A stretch of DNA of 31,632 nt from IMG/VR virus record IMGVR_UViG_3300035389_000005, positions 1-31,632 of that record, one strand, 5' to 3'. This document shows positions 29,864 through 31,632 of this stretch, piece by piece; within the stretch, counting starts at the first letter, position 1, and each line of letters starts with the position of its first letter. Source of the DNA: a virus. The notes beneath the pieces were generated by a model, which saw only the letters and a list, made by a program, of their open reading frames with translations, did not search any database and was not told the DNA's origin. The position numbers and the translations under genes are program-made.

Positions 29864-30202
29864 ATGAACGACTACACCATGATATTCAAAAGATCAGGAT
29901 CCAGAGTTAAGTCATTACGTGAGAGTATTGGGATGACCCAAAAGGAACTTGCTGAGAAGGTTGGAGTGGACAGAACAACAATAACTAGATACGAAGAAGG
30001 GCAGATTTCTTCAGCAAAAGCATCAACGCTTGCATCTCTCGCTAATGCTTTAGGTGTTAATTTACTGACATTATTAGGGCATGATATAGATGAACATGAC
30101 GAATTGACCGATTTTGTTTCGGGAAATAAGTGGAGCTCTGGAGAAACTGCACAATTAATTAACTTTGGAAAATTTTTGATAAGCCAGAGAGGAGATGAGT
30201 AA
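29864..30202 (+). CDS. CI-like XRE repressor
   Basis: A 112-aa repressor with HTH at about residues 15-65 (VKSLRESIGMTQKELAEKVGVDRTTITRYEEGQIS, then LASLANALGVNLLTLLG). It lacks the peptidase-like C-terminus of LexA/CI-type repressors, so a RecA-driven autocleavage is not expected; relief could come from the ImmA-type protein in the accessory block, though that is speculative. A strong AGGGAGGTGACACT precedes the ATG. It is co-transcribed with the integrase, whose start lies 2 nt after its stop. Confidence 0.88.
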   Translation: MNDYTMIFKRSGSRVKSLRESIGMTQKELAEKVGVDRTTITRYEEGQISSAKASTLASLANALGVNLLTLLGHDIDEHDELTDFVSGNKWSSGETAQLINFGKFLISQRGDE

Positions 30203-30204
30203 CC

Positions 30205-31314
30205 ATGACTCTTGAAAAGAGAAGTGGTAACCATTGGCGATTTCGTGTAAAGCACAAGGGTGAGCTGCACATGAAATCTTTTGAGGGGAATAAGCGTGAT
30301 GCCAAGAAAGCGCACGATGAATTTGTCGTCTTGGTCCGCCAGGGGCTTGCTACAGGTAATAATCTGACTTTAAAGATCTTCACTGAAATCTATCGCGAAA
30401 GCAGATATCCGGACATGGCTCCTATGACCAAACTTGACTATGATAGGCAGATCAACAACCGCATCATCCCCAACCTGGGTAAATATAAACTGGATGAAAT
30501 TGGAGTGATGCAACTGAAGCGCTTCTACAGAAAGCTCAAAGCGGAGGATACGGGTGATAGGACCGTCAAAAAATGTCATCAGACCCTATCATCGATGTTC
30601 ACAGAAGCCATGCGCCTAGGGTATGCAGCTTCTAATCCATGCATGCGCGTGGAAACCCCGAAGTATAAACGTGAGTTGGGGGACAACTTCCTAAGAAGTG
30701 AAGAGGTACCAATATTTCTTGAAGCATTGGAGACTGAACCTCTCAGCAATTCAATCATCGCTTATCTGGCATTCTTTACTGGTGCAAGACTTGGCGAACT
30801 CTGCGCCCTCAGATGGGATGACGTAGATCTGGATAACAAGACAATCTACATAAATAAGAGCCGACAGCGCGTGCCTGGCTTGGGCGTGATTGAGAAGGAA
30901 ACCAAGACCGAAGGTTCTAACCGCACCGTACCCTTCCCGGAAGCCCTGGAGAGCAAACTGCGCCTCCTGAAGGCAGATCAGAGTAAAGCGGCGCTCCTTT
31001 TAGGCAAGGATTATATCCGCAGCGGTTATGTTGTCACCTATACAGATGGCAGACCGACTGCCCATGACAATCGCTCGGGTTGGTTCCGGAAGTTCATTGA
31101 ACGGCATGGGCTACGTAAAATCACCTTCCACGGCCTCCGGCATACCTACGCTACATTGCTGATCCATAGCAAATCCATGCCGGAATTCGCAATCAGTAAG
31201 ACACTAGGCCACTCGGACACATCAATGCTAACCAAGACATACGCTCATCAGCTGGCCGAAAGCGGCAGAAAGGGTGCTGATTTCTTAGATGAATTAGTGG
31301 CTAAAGCAAAGTAA
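30205..31314 (+). CDS. int: Tyrosine recombinase integrase
   Basis: A 369-aa phage integrase. The N-terminus (SGNHWRFRVKHKGELHMKSFEGNKRDAKKAHDEF) is an AP2-like arm-binding domain; residues about 55-150 are the core-binding SAM-like domain; the catalytic part carries Arg195 (GARLGELCALRW), His309 and Arg312 (FHGLRHTYATLL), His335 (LGHSDTSM) and the nucleophile Tyr346 (TKTYAH). All expected catalytic residues are present, so it appears active. It lies at the prophage end, next to tRNA-Arg. The gene follows the repressor closely. Confidence 0.95.
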   Translation: MTLEKRSGNHWRFRVKHKGELHMKSFEGNKRDAKKAHDEFVVLVRQGLATGNNLTLKIFTEIYRESRYPDMAPMTKLDYDRQINNRIIPNLGKYKLDEIGVMQLKRFYRKLKAEDTGDRTVKKCHQTLSSMFTEAMRLGYAASNPCMRVETPKYKRELGDNFLRSEEVPIFLEALETEPLSNSIIAYLAFFTGARLGELCALRWDDVDLDNKTIYINKSRQRVPGLGVIEKETKTEGSNRTVPFPEALESKLRLLKADQSKAALLLGKDYIRSGYVVTYTDGRPTAHDNRSGWFRKFIERHGLRKITFHGLRHTYATLLIHSKSMPEFAISKTLGHSDTSMLTKTYAHQLAESGRKGADFLDELVAKAK

Positions 31315-31326
31315 ACTTTCAAAAAG

Positions 31327-31347
31327 TGTACCAAAATTGTACCAAAA
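31327..31347 (+). repeat. Direct repeats TGTACCAAAA, likely integrase arm sites
   Basis: Two copies of TGTACCAAAA at 31327-31336 and 31338-31347, 11 bp apart, lie between the integrase stop and the terminator. The spacing and position fit arm-type integrase binding repeats beside attP. Function inferred. Confidence 0.5.
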
Positions 31348-31350
31348 CGA

Positions 31351-31380
31351 AAAACAGCCCTTGTTTGCAGGGCTGTTTTT
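31351..31380 (+). terminator. Strong terminator after integrase
   Basis: AAAACAGCCCT (31351-31361) and AGGGCTGTTTT (31369-31379) form a perfect 11-bp stem with a 7-nt loop and a T tract. It ends the repressor-integrase transcript and looks bidirectional. Confidence 0.85.
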
Positions 31381-31385
31381 TGCAC

Positions 31386-31424
31386 AAAAAAAGCTTAAAA
31401 CCCTTGATACTAAAGGCTTTAAGC
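31386..31424 (-). terminator. Terminator of the tRNA operon (minus strand)
   Basis: Minus-strand GCTTAAA.CC pairs with GG.TTTTAAGC around a short loop and is followed by seven T. It lies just 3' of the tRNA-Arg CCA end, at the presumed prophage junction. Confidence 0.6.
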
Positions 31425-31425
31425 A

Positions 31426-31502
<77 letters not shown>

Positions 31503-31517
31503 ATGATTACAAAAAAA

Positions 31518-31591
31518 TGGAGCGGGTGATGGGAATCGAACCCACGTGTCCAGCTTGGAAGGCTGGCGCCCTACCATTGTGCTACACCCGC
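31518..31591 (-). tRNA. tRNA-Gly (UCC)
   Basis: Minus-strand cloverleaf: acceptor GCGGGTG/CACCCGC, D-arm with AATGGTAG, anticodon loop CTTCCAA (anticodon TCC), T-loop GGTTCGATTCC, discriminator T and encoded CCA. It lies 15 nt upstream of tRNA-Arg and is probably co-transcribed. Host chromosome. Confidence 0.95.
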
Positions 31592-31619
31592 ACGTCATTA
31601 ATTCATAACTGCAAGACTT

Positions 31620-31625
31620 ATTATA
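31620..31625 (-). promoter_or_regulatory. -10 box of tRNA promoter (partial)
   Basis: Minus-strand TATAAT lies about 29 nt upstream of the tRNA-Gly 5' end. The -35 would be beyond the window edge, so only half the promoter is visible. Confidence 0.45.
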
Positions 31626-31632
31626 TAGACTC

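Overview
The window is most of an integrated tailed-phage genome (prophage, siphovirus type with an HK97-like head) plus a small piece of host chromosome at the right edge. The host piece holds two tRNA genes on the minus strand, Gly(UCC) and Arg(UCU), both with an encoded CCA. The gene families (P27 TerS, HK97 capsid with ClpP-like protease, Gp37-like tail protein, RinA/ArpU-like late regulator, DnaD-like initiator, XRE/ImmA) and the strong GGAGG-type ribosome sites suggest a Bacillota (Firmicutes) host, probably Clostridia-like. The genus cannot be fixed from the window. The left prophage end lies outside the window.

Layout from right to left: tRNA-Arg (probable attachment site), integrase and CI-like repressor (+ strand), a divergent switch region with two promoters, a Cro-like regulator and small early genes (minus strand), replication genes (DnaD-like initiator with iterons inside it, DnaC-like loader), HNH nuclease, SSB and a RinA/ArpU-like late regulator. 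Three small plus-strand units are scattered in this early block: a 46-aa zinc ribbon, a 91-aa protein, and a short structured transcript with a 24-codon ORF. After the late regulator comes a probable late promoter with twin TGTCCG boxes. An AT-rich accessory block follows (DUF5986-like protein, fused XRE-ImmA/IrrE protein, a Trp-rich 38-aa peptide and an unknown 271-aa-frame protein) with its own promoter, palindromic operator and terminators. Next is the late operon: HNH, TerS, TerL, portal, ClpP-like protease, capsid, connectors, tail tube, tail chaperones joined by a -1 frameshift, tape measure, Dit, a split Gp37-like tail protein, baseplate or fibre proteins, holin, amidase, and further tail-fibre-like proteins to the left edge.

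The most unusual features are these. (1) A Gp37-like tail protein is split into an N-terminal 94-aa gene and a C-terminal half fused behind a DUF2341/LamG-like domain; a second DUF2341 protein lies 4 kb away. (2) The accessory XRE-ImmA/DUF5986 block is wedged between the late promoter and the late genes, so two intrinsic terminators lie in the path of late transcription. (3) The endolysin fuses an amidase to a phosphodiester-glycosidase-like domain. (4) A plus-strand mini-transcript sits inside the replication block. (5) One oriented octamer is over-represented in the early region. All functional calls come from reading motifs and architecture by eye; no database search was run.
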